Assembly (NCBI GenBank): GCA_964425135.1
Contig: CAYRKW010000094.1
Span: forward strand, 1 to 9,183
DNA length: 9,183 nt
Direction: 5' to 3'
From: CAYLLD01 sp964425135
Lineage (GTDB): Bacteria; Pseudomonadota; Alphaproteobacteria; Rhodobacterales; Rhodobacteraceae
Shown here: positions 1 to 6,706 of the stretch, piece after piece
Layout of the letters: each line of letters begins with the position of its first letter
How positions within the stretch are numbered: the stretch's first letter is position 1
Program-made: the position numbers and the translations under genes
Notes under the pieces: model-generated
Databases searched by the model: none
Told to the model about the DNA's origin: nothing
The model's input: the letters and a program-made list of their open reading frames with translations, nothing else

Positions 1-857
1 GCCTTCTCGGCCGTCATCTCTTCGCCCGCCAGCATCCGCTTGACCGCGTCCAGCCCTCGCGCCGACAGATGCGCGCCGCCCAAACGATAGTCCTCGAACG
101 CGCCGTAGGCTGCAGGCACCCAGTCGCGGACCATCTCGCACATCGCTTCCGCAAACACCCGGATTTCATATTGCGCATGGGCATCTGCCCGCAGACGCAG
201 GAAGTGGAACAGGTTGTGCAGATCGACCTTCCAGTACCACTGCGTGTACACATTCGCTGGCAGGTTCATCCGCGCCAATTCCCGCGCCAAACCCTGCTGG
301 CCCTCCTGCGACAGCATCGCCTCATAATGATCGTAAGAGCGCATCGCATCGCCCTTCAAAATCTCCAGCACTCGCGCCGCTTCCTCACCCGCAAGTGTCT
401 CCCCACGTCCCTGATTGTTGACCGATGATTGCGCCGCCAGCGCGTCCGGCTCGGGGATGTAAAACTCCCGATCCAATATCGAATAGCGCGCCGAATACTC
501 ATTCACATTCGCCGTGCGATGCCGGATCCATTGCCGCGCGACGAAAACAGGCAATTTGACGTGGAACTTGACCTCGCACATTTCAAACGGCGTTGAGTGC
601 CAGTGTCGCATCAGATAGCGGATCAGCCCCGCATCATCGCGCGCCTTCTTGGTCCCGGCACCGTAAGACACCCGCGCCGCCTGAACAATCGCCGCATCAT
701 CGCCCATATAATCGATCACCCGCACAAAGCCGTGGTCCAGCACCTCATGCGCCTTATAAAGCCGCTCTTCCATGGCGGGCACCGTCGCGCGGCGCGTGGT
801 CGCGGTGACGGAGCGCTGCTCATCAATATCGGCCTGCTGTTCGGGGGTTATGGGCAT
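1..857 (-). CDS. thyX: Flavin-dependent thymidylate synthase ThyX (3' end cut by window)
   Basis: ThyX makes dTMP from dUMP using methylene-tetrahydrofolate as carbon donor and FAD/NADPH as reductant, in the cytosol. The reading frame runs from ATG at 857 off the left edge; 285 full codons are visible, so probably only the last few to about 20 residues are missing compared with alphaproteobacterial ThyX of about 300 residues. The family signature RHRX7S is intact: R112-H113-R114 then S122, within RHRTANVNEYSARY (112-125). The HWHSTPFE segment (85-92) and the C-terminal HAQYEIR segment (227-233), which carries nucleotide-binding residues in the family, are also present. The start is supported by a purine-rich ribosome site (GAGGAA) a few bases upstream. 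Two NrdR-box-like sites lie at 898-944, so control by deoxynucleotide status is likely. The neighbour on the right is transcribed divergently. Confidence 0.97.
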   Translation of the reverse strand, partial: MPITPEQQADIDEQRSVTATTRRATVPAMEERLYKAHEVLDHGFVRVIDYMGDDAAIVQAARVSYGAGTKKARDDAGLIRYLMRHWHSTPFEMCEVKFHVKLPVFVARQWIRHRTANVNEYSARYSILDREFYIPEPDALAAQSSVNNQGRGETLAGEEAARVLEILKGDAMRSYDHYEAMLSQEGQQGLARELARMNLPANVYTQWYWKVDLHNLFHFLRLRADAHAQYEIRVFAEAMCEMVRDWVPAAYGAFEDYRLGGAHLSARGLDAVKRMLAGEEMTAEK

Positions 858-897
858 TGCGTTTCCTCTTCTTATTGTCTCACCGCGACTCGCACAG

Positions 898-913
898 CCA
901 CAATATCTTGTCT
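898..913 (-). promoter_or_regulatory. NrdR box-like site 1 upstream of thyX
   Basis: The plus-strand sequence CCACAATATCTTGTCT matches the NrdR consensus (acaCwAtATaTwGtgt, as I recall it) at 13 of 16 positions, including the core CAATAT-N-TTG. NrdR is the ATP/dATP-sensing repressor of ribonucleotide reductase genes and binds pairs of such boxes. The site lies 41 bp upstream of the thyX start. A second, weaker box lies 31 bp away on the same face of the helix. Confidence 0.6.
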
Positions 914-928
914 TGGGTGTAAGCGAAA

Positions 929-944
929 CGACAATATAGAGCCA
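929..944 (-). promoter_or_regulatory. NrdR box-like site 2 upstream of thyX
   Basis: The sequence CGACAATATAGAGCCA matches about 10 of 16 positions of the recalled NrdR consensus and keeps the CAATATA core. It starts exactly 31 bp from box 1, the three-helical-turn spacing typical of NrdR box pairs. On the minus strand it contains TATATT (933-938), which could be the thyX -10 element, although the best -35 (TTGCGA) lies 20 bp away and is suboptimal. The pair is more convincing than this box alone. Confidence 0.5.
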
Positions 945-1046
945 AACGCACCACCTGATCGCAACGCCCGCTCCGCTCACGCTCAGTGCAAATCCGCCAT
1001 CCCAGTAACAACTTTGAAATTTTGTGAAATCTTTAGAGGCTGCCCC

Positions 1047-1074
1047 TTGTTTCTACCCCACAGTGACATATGTA
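1047..1074 (+). promoter_or_regulatory. Possible sigma-70-type promoter for the DUF481 gene
   Basis: TTGTTT (1047-1052) and TATGTA (1069-1074) are separated by 16 bp. Transcription would begin near 1081 and give a leader of about 147 bases. The match is moderate and no other pair upstream of the gene is clearly better. Confidence 0.35.
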
Positions 1075-1154
1075 GCTGCGCACACGGGGATCAAACGTTG
1101 GATTTAAGGAAAATCTCAAAACGCGACCTGTGACTACTCAAACTAAAACCCACT

Positions 1155-1196
1155 CGGCGTCATCTGATGGCGTCGGCCTTATCCGTAGGACACGGA
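1155..1196 (+). other. Two consecutive hairpins in the DUF481 leader
   Basis: As RNA, 1155-1162 (CGGCGTCA) can pair with 1168-1175 (TGGCGTCG) in an 8-bp stem with two G-U pairs and a 5-base loop. The segment 1182-1186 (TCCGT) pairs with 1192-1196 (ACGGA) around a 5-base loop. They sit 31-73 bases before the start codon, between the proposed transcription start and the ribosome site. They may stabilise the mRNA or affect translation; no known riboswitch class is recognised. Confidence 0.35.
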
Positions 1197-1227
1197 CATT
1201 TTCCCTATTTCAAGGTTAGGAAGTACT

Positions 1228-2055
1228 ATGAAATTCTCGCTACAAACATCTACCCTCGCGCTGGGCGCTCTGCTCGCATCAACCGCGTTTGCATCGGCTC
1301 AATCGCTCAACAACGACGATCCGGTCAATGAGCGCGTCGATGAGATCATGGAAGATACGCAAGACAAGTTTGCGCTCTCCAATGATGCGCAGCGCAATGC
1401 CAATGCCACGGCTTTGCCCGGCTGGCGCGGCTCTGTCTTCGCGTCTGCGGATCTGTCCACCGGCAATACCGACACGTTCGATGTCTCCATCGGCTCGCGT
1501 GTGTCAAACCGTACAGGGGCCTACAACCAGACCTTCTCTTTTGCCTATGATTTCGGCGAAGCAGATGGCTCAGAGACCCAGAACGAGCTTTTCACCCTCT
1601 ATGACGTGAACCGCTCCTTCACCGATGCGCTATACGGCTATGGTCTGGCGCGGGCGGAAAATGACTTTGCCAATGACAACAGGGATCTCTTTGTCGGCTT
1701 TGGCGCGGGCTATCGCATTTTCAATGACGCGCAAACAGCATGGCGGGTACAAGCCGGTCCGGGCTACCGGATCAGCAATATCAGCAGCGGTGCCGACATC
1801 GATGAAGCAGGTGTAAGCGCTTCTTCGCGCTTTTATCACCGCTTCAACGAAGGCATGTTCCTGACAAACGACACGGACATCATCTTCTCGGACAGCAATA
1901 CGTTGGTGAGCAACGACATCGGTGTGAATGTCTCGCTGAACGGCCCGCTTTCGATGCGTCTGGGCGTGAAAACTGACTACAACACCGATCCAGCACCAGG
2001 TCTGGATGATACAGATACAACAACAGGTTTGGCATTGGTCTACACGTTCAACTAA
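1228..2055 (+). CDS. DUF481 family outer-membrane beta-barrel protein
   Basis: The protein has 275 residues. It begins with a clear Sec signal peptide: basic start, hydrophobic stretch at about 7-20 and an ASA-Q cleavage site after residue 24. The mature part is rich in alternating polar and aromatic strands with GYG, FGAGYR and GPGYR turns, and it ends in VYTFN, resembling the aromatic C-terminal strand of outer-membrane barrels. The overall pattern (GWRGSVFASADLSTGNTDT near 65-83, then repeated strand-turn units) fits the DUF481/YdiY-like family, sometimes called salt-induced outer-membrane proteins, whose precise role is unknown. AGGTTAGGAAG just upstream supplies the ribosome site. It is a single-gene unit, with its own leader upstream and a strong terminator at 2128-2158. 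Family assignment is confident; function is not. Confidence 0.92.
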   Translation: MKFSLQTSTLALGALLASTAFASAQSLNNDDPVNERVDEIMEDTQDKFALSNDAQRNANATALPGWRGSVFASADLSTGNTDTFDVSIGSRVSNRTGAYNQTFSFAYDFGEADGSETQNELFTLYDVNRSFTDALYGYGLARAENDFANDNRDLFVGFGAGYRIFNDAQTAWRVQAGPGYRISNISSGADIDEAGVSASSRFYHRFNEGMFLTNDTDIIFSDSNTLVSNDIGVNVSLNGPLSMRLGVKTDYNTDPAPGLDDTDTTTGLALVYTFN

Positions 2056-2127
2056 GTGCACCCGATGCGCTTTTTCCCGAACTGATTTACAGTCAGGGCG
2101 AATGCCAAGGCTCCGGCAACGGGGCGG

Positions 2128-2158
2128 AAAGGGCGGTCTGCAAGGATCGCCCTTTTTT
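2128..2158 (+). terminator. Rho-independent terminator after the DUF481 gene
   Basis: GGGCGGTC (2131-2138) pairs with GATCGCCC (2145-2152), 8 bp with one G-U, around a 6-base loop and followed by six T (2153-2158). AAA at 2128-2130 can extend the stem. On the minus strand the same hairpin has an A-C mismatch and only a short T-run, so it mainly serves the plus strand. Confidence 0.85.
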
Positions 2159-2272
2159 CATCAAGCGTTCCGGTGACGGAGCCCATAATGAAGGAATTGC
2201 GCGCAGCGCCCGCGCATCTGAGGGCCGCACCCCGGCCCCGCGATACGCTCCACACGCTCAACGCATTAGGTG

Positions 2273-3871
2273 TTAGGCCCGCGCGTCTTCCACAATCATG
2301 TCAGCGGCTTTTTCGCCAATCATGATCGCAGGCGCATTGGTGTTGCCCGAAGTGATGATCGGCATGATCGACGCATCCGCCACCCGCAAACCCTCAACCC
2401 CGCGCACCCGAAGACGCTCATCAACCACCGCCATATCATCCTGACCCATCTTACACGTGCCGGTAGGATGATAGATCGTTACCGATGTGCGGCGCGCCCA
2501 ATCAAGGATCGCATCTTCATCGTCAAGCCCGACATCAGGACCGGGCGCATGCTCTTCCAAAATATGTTGTGCAACCGGCTCAAAGGTGGCGATGCGGCGC
2601 GCAATCTGAATACCTTTGACAATCGTCCGACAATCCGTGTCCGTCGCCAGGTAATTGGGATAGATCTTCGGATAATCCTCCATCCGCGACGATGCCAGTG
2701 TCAAATGCCCTGCGCTTTCAGGACGAAGCTGCAAAACAGATGCCGTAAAACCGGAGAACTTATGCGGCCCATCCGCAGGCTTATCCGCGCTAAAAGGCTG
2801 GATATGAAACTGGATATCCGGCGTTTCCAAATCATCGCGCGTCTTCAAAAACGCTGTGCCCAAACTCGCCGCCAAGGTCATCGGTCCAGTGCGTTTTGTG
2901 ATATACTCAAGCCCGATAAAGGCCTTTTTGAACAGACTGTTGGTCTCGACATTCACCGTGCTCAGATCCGTCTTGAAAACAGGTCGCGCCTGCAAATGGT
3001 CTTGCAGGTTTTTGCCCACACCCTTGCTCTCATGCACGACATCGATCCCATGGGGAGACAACGCGTCTCCCGCACCAATCCCCGACAGCATCAATATCTG
3101 CGGCGAGCCAATTGCGCCTGCCGACAGGATCACCTCACGCCGCGCCCGATACGTCTTCTCGCCGCCCGCGCCCGTCGCGCGCACACCAACAACCCGCTTC
3201 CCCTCAAAGATGAGCGTGCCAATCTGCTGCTTGGTGAAAACCGTGACAGTCTCCCGCTTTTCCGCATCCCGAAGATACGCAACCGCCGAAGAGCACCGCC
3301 GACCATTAAACGCGGTCTGCTGAAAATAACCCACGCCCTCTTGATCGCCGCTGTTGTAATCCTCGTTGCGCTTGTAGCCAGCATTCACCGCCGCATCGAC
3401 CCATTTGTCGACGACCTCACGACGCAAACGCATGTTCGACACTTTCAGCGGGCCATCGCCGCCACGCTCGTCGCTTTCGCCGCCTTCCCAGCTTTCCGCC
3501 CGCTTGAACACCGGCAACACATCATCCCAGCCCCAGCCAGCATTTCCCAACTGACGCCAGGTGTCGAAATCCTGCGATTGACCGCGCACATAAAGCAACC
3601 CGTTGATCGAGCTCGACCCGCCCAGCACCTTACCACGCGGCCAAGGGATCGACCGGCCCGCAATGCCCTCATCCTGCTCCGTCGCATAGCACCAGTCAGT
3701 GTTTGGATTGCCCATGGTGCGAAAATATCCAACCGGCACATGAATCCACGGATTGGTATCGCGCCCGCCCGCCTCAATAACGGCGATCTTATAGTCCGAA
3801 ATTGACGAAAGCCGCCCTGCAAGAGCACAGCCAGCAGAACCAGCGCCTACGATGATGTAATCAAATTCCAT
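2273..3871 (-). CDS. GMC-family FAD-dependent alcohol/choline dehydrogenase-like oxidoreductase
   Basis: This 532-residue flavoenzyme oxidises an alcohol using FAD, as in choline dehydrogenase (BetA) and related GMC enzymes. The N-terminus has the FAD-binding GAGSAG (9-14) and an acidic strand end (VIEAGG, 31-36). GMC signature 1 is GKVLGGSSSIN (80-90) and signature 2 is AGAIGSPQILMLSGIG (251-266). The catalytic pair is predicted as H468 (in YHPTGTCKMG) and N512 (in GNTNAPAIMIGE), 44 residues apart as in choline oxidase. ATG at 3871 is chosen because GGGTGG lies 4 bases upstream; an in-frame TTG at 3886 would add five residues but has no ribosome site. It is transcribed away from the IclR gene, which probably controls it. 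BetB, BetI and choline transporters are absent from the window, so the substrate should not be assumed to be choline. Confidence 0.95.
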   Translation of the reverse strand: MEFDYIIVGAGSAGCALAGRLSSISDYKIAVIEAGGRDTNPWIHVPVGYFRTMGNPNTDWCYATEQDEGIAGRSIPWPRGKVLGGSSSINGLLYVRGQSQDFDTWRQLGNAGWGWDDVLPVFKRAESWEGGESDERGGDGPLKVSNMRLRREVVDKWVDAAVNAGYKRNEDYNSGDQEGVGYFQQTAFNGRRCSSAVAYLRDAEKRETVTVFTKQQIGTLIFEGKRVVGVRATGAGGEKTYRARREVILSAGAIGSPQILMLSGIGAGDALSPHGIDVVHESKGVGKNLQDHLQARPVFKTDLSTVNVETNSLFKKAFIGLEYITKRTGPMTLAASLGTAFLKTRDDLETPDIQFHIQPFSADKPADGPHKFSGFTASVLQLRPESAGHLTLASSRMEDYPKIYPNYLATDTDCRTIVKGIQIARRIATFEPVAQHILEEHAPGPDVGLDDEDAILDWARRTSVTIYHPTGTCKMGQDDMAVVDERLRVRGVEGLRVADASIMPIITSGNTNAPAIMIGEKAADMIVEDARA

Positions 3872-3921
3872 CTCGCCACCCGTCAATTATTGAGACTTTT
3901 CTTCCCGTTTTTTGTGTGTAA

Positions 3922-3951
3922 TCTATAGTGCGATTCGATCCAACCATGCAA
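3922..3951 (-). promoter_or_regulatory. Possible promoter of the GMC oxidoreductase gene
   Basis: On the minus strand TTGCAT (3946-3951) and TATAGA (3922-3927) are 18 bp apart, placing transcription initiation near 3915 and leaving a leader of about 45 bases. The element lies in the 97-bp divergent interval shared with the IclR gene, where an IclR dimer could control both directions. I could not find a convincing palindromic operator. Confidence 0.4.
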
Positions 3952-3968
3952 GCGATACCGCGGCACCT

Positions 3969-4730
3969 ATGAATGATACACAAAGAATACCCACCAATCT
4001 GCGCACTCTGATGATCTTGGAAGTCATCGGCCGCTCGGATCGGGCAATGACACCCACAGAGATCAATGCGCATATCGGCCTGCCCAAGCAAACCGTCCAC
4101 CGGCTTTGTAAAACCCTTGAAAAAGAGGGGTTCTTGTCCCGCGATCTGAACGGAAAGCGCCTGCGACCATCGCGCCGCCTGCGGCTTTTGGGCGCTGGAT
4201 TGCTGCATGCCACCCAAACCCATATCGCACGCCATCAGGTGCTTCTTGACGTCGCTGCTGACGTTAAAGAGGCCGTAAATTTCGTTGTGCCCGAAGAAAC
4301 TGGCATGCATTACATCGACCGGATCGACACCGATTGGCCGCTGCGCATCCAGCTTCCCGTCGGCTCAAATGTCCCGTTTCACTGCACCGCAAGCGGTAAG
4401 GTGTTCATGGCATCCATGCCGCCCGAAGACCGCTTAAAATTCGTCTCAGCTCTCAAGCTGGAAAAACTGACCCGCAATTCCCACACCGATGCGGATCTGC
4501 TCCTCAAAGATCTCGAAGCTATCGCGCTCAAGGGCTTTGCACTCGACAACGAAGAATTCATGGACGGTATGGTCGCGATCGCAGTGCCGGTCACAGACAA
4601 AAACAACCGCTTCGTCGCCGCCCTCGCCTTCCACGGCCCAACACAGCGTATCACCGCAAAAGACGCCATTGCCAAAAAAGACTTCCTGATCGATGGCGCC
4701 AATTCCCTGCGCACGGTGATTTTCAGCTAA
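3969..4730 (+). CDS. IclR-family transcriptional regulator
   Basis: The protein has 253 residues, the normal length for IclR regulators. A winged helix-turn-helix lies at about 11-59; TPTEINAHIGLPKQTVHRL (28-46) is the DNA-reading part. The effector-binding domain follows from about 75 to 250, with the typical VGSNVPFHCTASGKVFMA segment (131-148) and the DNEEFMDGMVAIAVPV signature (193-208). ATG at 3969 gives a standard N-terminus; an in-frame TTG at 3912 would add 19 unlikely residues. No clear ribosome site precedes the ATG. The gene diverges from the GMC oxidoreductase and converges on the alcohol dehydrogenase, which fits a local regulator of alcohol or related carbon-source use. IclR proteins can repress or activate; direction and ligand cannot be read from the sequence. 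Confidence 0.95.
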   Translation: MNDTQRIPTNLRTLMILEVIGRSDRAMTPTEINAHIGLPKQTVHRLCKTLEKEGFLSRDLNGKRLRPSRRLRLLGAGLLHATQTHIARHQVLLDVAADVKEAVNFVVPEETGMHYIDRIDTDWPLRIQLPVGSNVPFHCTASGKVFMASMPPEDRLKFVSALKLEKLTRNSHTDADLLLKDLEAIALKGFALDNEEFMDGMVAIAVPVTDKNNRFVAALAFHGPTQRITAKDAIAKKDFLIDGANSLRTVIFS

Positions 4731-4805
4731 GCAACGCACACACCCCAAACGCTTCTTTGGTTCGGCAAATATCCCGCTGCGCGCGTAGCGCATAATCTAT
4801 CACGC

Positions 4806-4830
4806 GAGCCGCGCCAGCGGCTCTCCTTTT
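4806..4830 (+). terminator. Probable terminator after the IclR gene
   Basis: GAGCCGC (4806-4812) pairs perfectly with GCGGCTC (4817-4823) around a GCCA loop and is followed by TCCTTTT. The imperfect T-run makes it a moderate plus-strand terminator. The stem lies between convergent genes and could also slow minus-strand transcription leaving the alcohol dehydrogenase, though no T-run follows on that side. Confidence 0.55.
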
Positions 4831-4839
4831 GATTACTGC

Positions 4840-5835
4840 TCAAGGATGCAGGATAACCTTGGCCGATGCGACCTTACCGGCGAGAATATCGGCAAACGCC
4901 CCCGCCCCTTCGCTCAAGGAACGCGTTTCCATCCAGTCGAGCGCCCCATAGCGCCCGTCAAAAATTGCAGCGCCTGTTTGCTGAAAATCTTCGGGCGTGT
5001 AGCAGTAGCTGCCCAGAAAACTGATTTCCTGCAAGGTTAGCCGCCGCACATCCAGTCCCGGCGCTTCATCTCCCAGCCCCAGATGCACGATCACCCCGCC
5101 CTGCCGCACAGCCTGTGAGGCTGCCGCCCGTGTGGGGCCGTATCCAACCGCATCAAACACCAGATCGTATCTGCCATCCTGAACCGCCCCATCACACGCC
5201 GGATCCACACAACCCCACGGCCCAAGCGCCTCCACAAAATCCCGTCGCAACCCGTTTGGCTCCGAAATCGTCACGTCCTGCGCGCCGAAAATGCCGAGCG
5301 TCAGAGCGCATCCAAGCCCAATCGCACCGCCGCCGATCACCAAACACCGCGCATTCGCCATCTCCTCACGCAGCGCCGATTGTCCCAGCTTCACCGCATG
5401 CCAGCAGACCGCCAATGGCTCAGTCAGCGCTGCTTTGTCCATGGACACCCCGACCGGCACATCCAGCAAATTGTCAGTCGGCACAACAAACCGATCGGCG
5501 AACGCGCCCTGATGCGGTTTCATCGACAACAAAATACGATCCGCGCAAAGATGCGGGCGATCTGCCGCGCAATCGCGGCACGCCCCGCAGGGCATCAACG
5601 GATTAACCGCAACCCGCGCACCCAGCTTGCCGCCCTCAACGACCTCGCCCGCCGCCTCATGCCCCAGAATCAACGGCGCAGGCCGTCTAGCATCATGACC
5701 CAGATAACCATGCATATCCGAGCCGCAAATCCCCACGGCATGGGTCTGCACAATCGACATCCCATCGCGACACACCGGCTCATCAAAATCCATATACGCC
5801 AACTTATGCGGCGCAGTGTAAACCAGTGCTTTCAT
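4840..5835 (-). CDS. Zinc-dependent alcohol dehydrogenase (MDR family)
   Basis: The 331-residue protein is a medium-chain dehydrogenase that interconverts an alcohol or polyol with its carbonyl using NAD(P). Catalytic zinc ligands are visible as C37 (GICGSD), H59-E60 (GHE) and E139. The structural zinc lobe has all four cysteines (C83, C86, C89, C97). The Rossmann motif GGGAIG is at 168-173, followed by an acidic E192 at the end of the second strand, which favours NAD. It is slightly shorter than most relatives (about 340-350). General resemblance is to sorbitol, idonate or galactitol-phosphate dehydrogenases, but the substrate is not determinable. An AGGA element lies about 7 bases before the ATG at 5835. 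The start is 17 bp after the stop of the upstream helical-protein gene, so the two are probably co-transcribed. Confidence 0.92.
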   Translation of the reverse strand: MKALVYTAPHKLAYMDFDEPVCRDGMSIVQTHAVGICGSDMHGYLGHDARRPAPLILGHEAAGEVVEGGKLGARVAVNPLMPCGACRDCAADRPHLCADRILLSMKPHQGAFADRFVVPTDNLLDVPVGVSMDKAALTEPLAVCWHAVKLGQSALREEMANARCLVIGGGAIGLGCALTLGIFGAQDVTISEPNGLRRDFVEALGPWGCVDPACDGAVQDGRYDLVFDAVGYGPTRAAASQAVRQGGVIVHLGLGDEAPGLDVRRLTLQEISFLGSYCYTPEDFQQTGAAIFDGRYGALDWMETRSLSEGAGAFADILAGKVASAKVILHP

Positions 5836-5852
5836 GGAACGTCCTGTCCGTT

Positions 5853-6341
5853 TTACTTGTTAGATTCCTGCTCAAGATGCAGTTTCATATCCAAAAGCAC
5901 CTGCTGAATCTCGGTCGTCTCGTACAAAAGCCGTTTGGCTTCATTGAGCGAAATAATATTGTCGGCAATCGCGTCGTTATATTCAGCCATCAGCGTCGCA
6001 AAACGCTGGCTGAGCAAAACTATATCCGAGTTGAGCCCGCCTTCCACCGCCGGATCACGCGCCGCATCATACTCGACAATCATATTGCGCAATTCCGCGA
6101 GCGCTTTGGTGACATACGGGAAGGACGCTTCTTCTTCGAGTGCCGCAACTACATCAATTGGCATATACCGCTCAGAATGCTCTGGCGCTGACGAAAAGTA
6201 CCGCCCAAGGGTCGCTTTGGACTTGCCAGAGACCGCGCAAGCCTTCTCGTAACCCAGATCCTTGATCAAGGCTTCGGTGTGTTTTTTGAGATACGCGCCG
6301 TAGCTGATACGGACCCCAACCGCTGCATCATCATTACTCAT
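5853..6341 (-). CDS. Small putative helix-turn-helix protein, function unknown
   Basis: I do not recognise a named family. The 162-residue product has an N-terminal region (about 14-70) where GYEKACAVSGKSKATLGRYF (30-49) reads like a Cro/phage-regulator-type helix-turn-helix, followed by RYMPIDVVAALEE (58-70), a pattern seen in phage-type regulators of Rhodobacteraceae. The rest (about 75-162) is almost wholly helical and charged, with heptad-like spacing in 120-158 suggesting a coiled coil. There is no signal peptide or membrane segment. ATG at 6341 is preferred because AGGG lies 7 bases upstream; an in-frame TTG at 6347 lacks a better site. It precedes the alcohol dehydrogenase by 17 bp in the same direction and may regulate that unit. 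Its base composition looks somewhat less GC-rich than its neighbours, a possible hint of separate origin. Confidence 0.75.
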   Translation of the reverse strand: MSNDDAAVGVRISYGAYLKKHTEALIKDLGYEKACAVSGKSKATLGRYFSSAPEHSERYMPIDVVAALEEEASFPYVTKALAELRNMIVEYDAARDPAVEGGLNSDIVLLSQRFATLMAEYNDAIADNIISLNEAKRLLYETTEIQQVLLDMKLHLEQESNK

Positions 6342-6495
6342 GATCAATCCCTATCCCGACCGCGATTTACTGCCGAAACGAATCTCCGACGCCCGACTTG
6401 ATTATGGGAAATCTATCTGTCTTTTCCCCTTATTCATAGCGCCTTCGCATGGCATCCCAGTGGCAAGAAAGATTTACGGATGTATCGAGTGTAGA

Positions 6496-6584
6496 GTGTG
6501 CTGAACATCTTACCCGTAAATTTCCGTAGCGAAGGGTGTGCTGGAGCATTCGCCCCTAAACGAATGCTTCACTTCGTTGCGAAG
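6496..6584 (+). repeat. Imperfect tandem direct repeat, two units
   Basis: Unit 1 (6496-6534) and unit 2 (6536-6584) both begin GTGTGCTG and both end in GT(A/T)GCGAAG. They share aligned interior blocks ACAT/GCAT and CCCGTAAA/CCCCTAAA. Unit 2 is about 10 bases longer because it contains the right arm of a perfect stem around CCCCTAAA. The units look like diverged copies of one element. Confidence 0.5.
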
Positions 6585-6645
6585 TGGTTCAGGTTTTTCG
6601 TTGTGGCCTGTCGGGCATGGCGAGGGCCTGAAACATGACCGTGTG

Positions 6646-6706
6646 TGGGTCATGTCGCGCGGCAGGCGCTATCGGTGTAATCCCCGTCGGTATGGGTCTG
6701 TCGCGC
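6646..6706 (+). repeat. Direct repeat pair TGGGTC(A)TGTCGCGC
   Basis: TGGGTCATGTCGCGC (6646-6660) recurs as TGGGTCTGTCGCGC (6693-6706), differing only by one missing base, with starts 47 bp apart. The first copy supplies the right arm of the 6633-6655 hairpin; the second has no such partner. No function is known. Confidence 0.5.

Larger units (their letters stand above)
858..1227. other. Divergent intergenic region between thyX and the DUF481 gene
   Basis: This 370-base stretch has no credible gene; the frames that cross it are antisense shadows of thyX. The thyX-proximal part (898-944) holds two NrdR-like boxes. The middle (about 945-1040) shows nothing I can name. The right part holds a possible plus-strand promoter (1047-1074) and a long leader with two hairpins (1155-1175 and 1182-1196) before the DUF481 start. 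Confidence 0.6.

Noticed and set aside
597..1133. A 178-codon plus-strand frame running from thyX into the spacer
   Set aside because: Most of it is antisense to thyX, whose RHRX7S motif is unmistakable; the remainder has no homology I recognise and no ribosome site.
2212..2240. GC-rich hairpin GGGCC/GGCCC as terminator of the GMC gene
   Set aside because: The stem is only 5 bp and no T-run follows on the minus strand.
2188..2325. A 45-codon mini-gene on plus between the terminator and the GMC gene
   Set aside because: It has only a weak upstream purine stretch, is Arg/Ala/Pro-rich from GC bias, and overlaps the 3' end of the GMC gene antisense.
2270..3805. A 511-codon plus-strand open frame
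   Set aside because: It lies exactly antisense to the GMC oxidoreductase, is rich in Arg/His/Pro, has no family motif, and is explained by the high GC of the third codon positions of the real gene.
3912..3968. Upstream TTG start for the IclR protein
   Set aside because: The extra 19 residues are not typical of the family and the segment contains the divergent promoter.
5115..5907. Two long plus-strand frames opposite the alcohol dehydrogenase
   Set aside because: Both are antisense shadows; the zinc-ligand and Rossmann motifs on the minus strand settle the coding strand.
6496..6584. CRISPR array
   Set aside because: Only two units, diverged and of unequal length, with no spacers and no cas genes.
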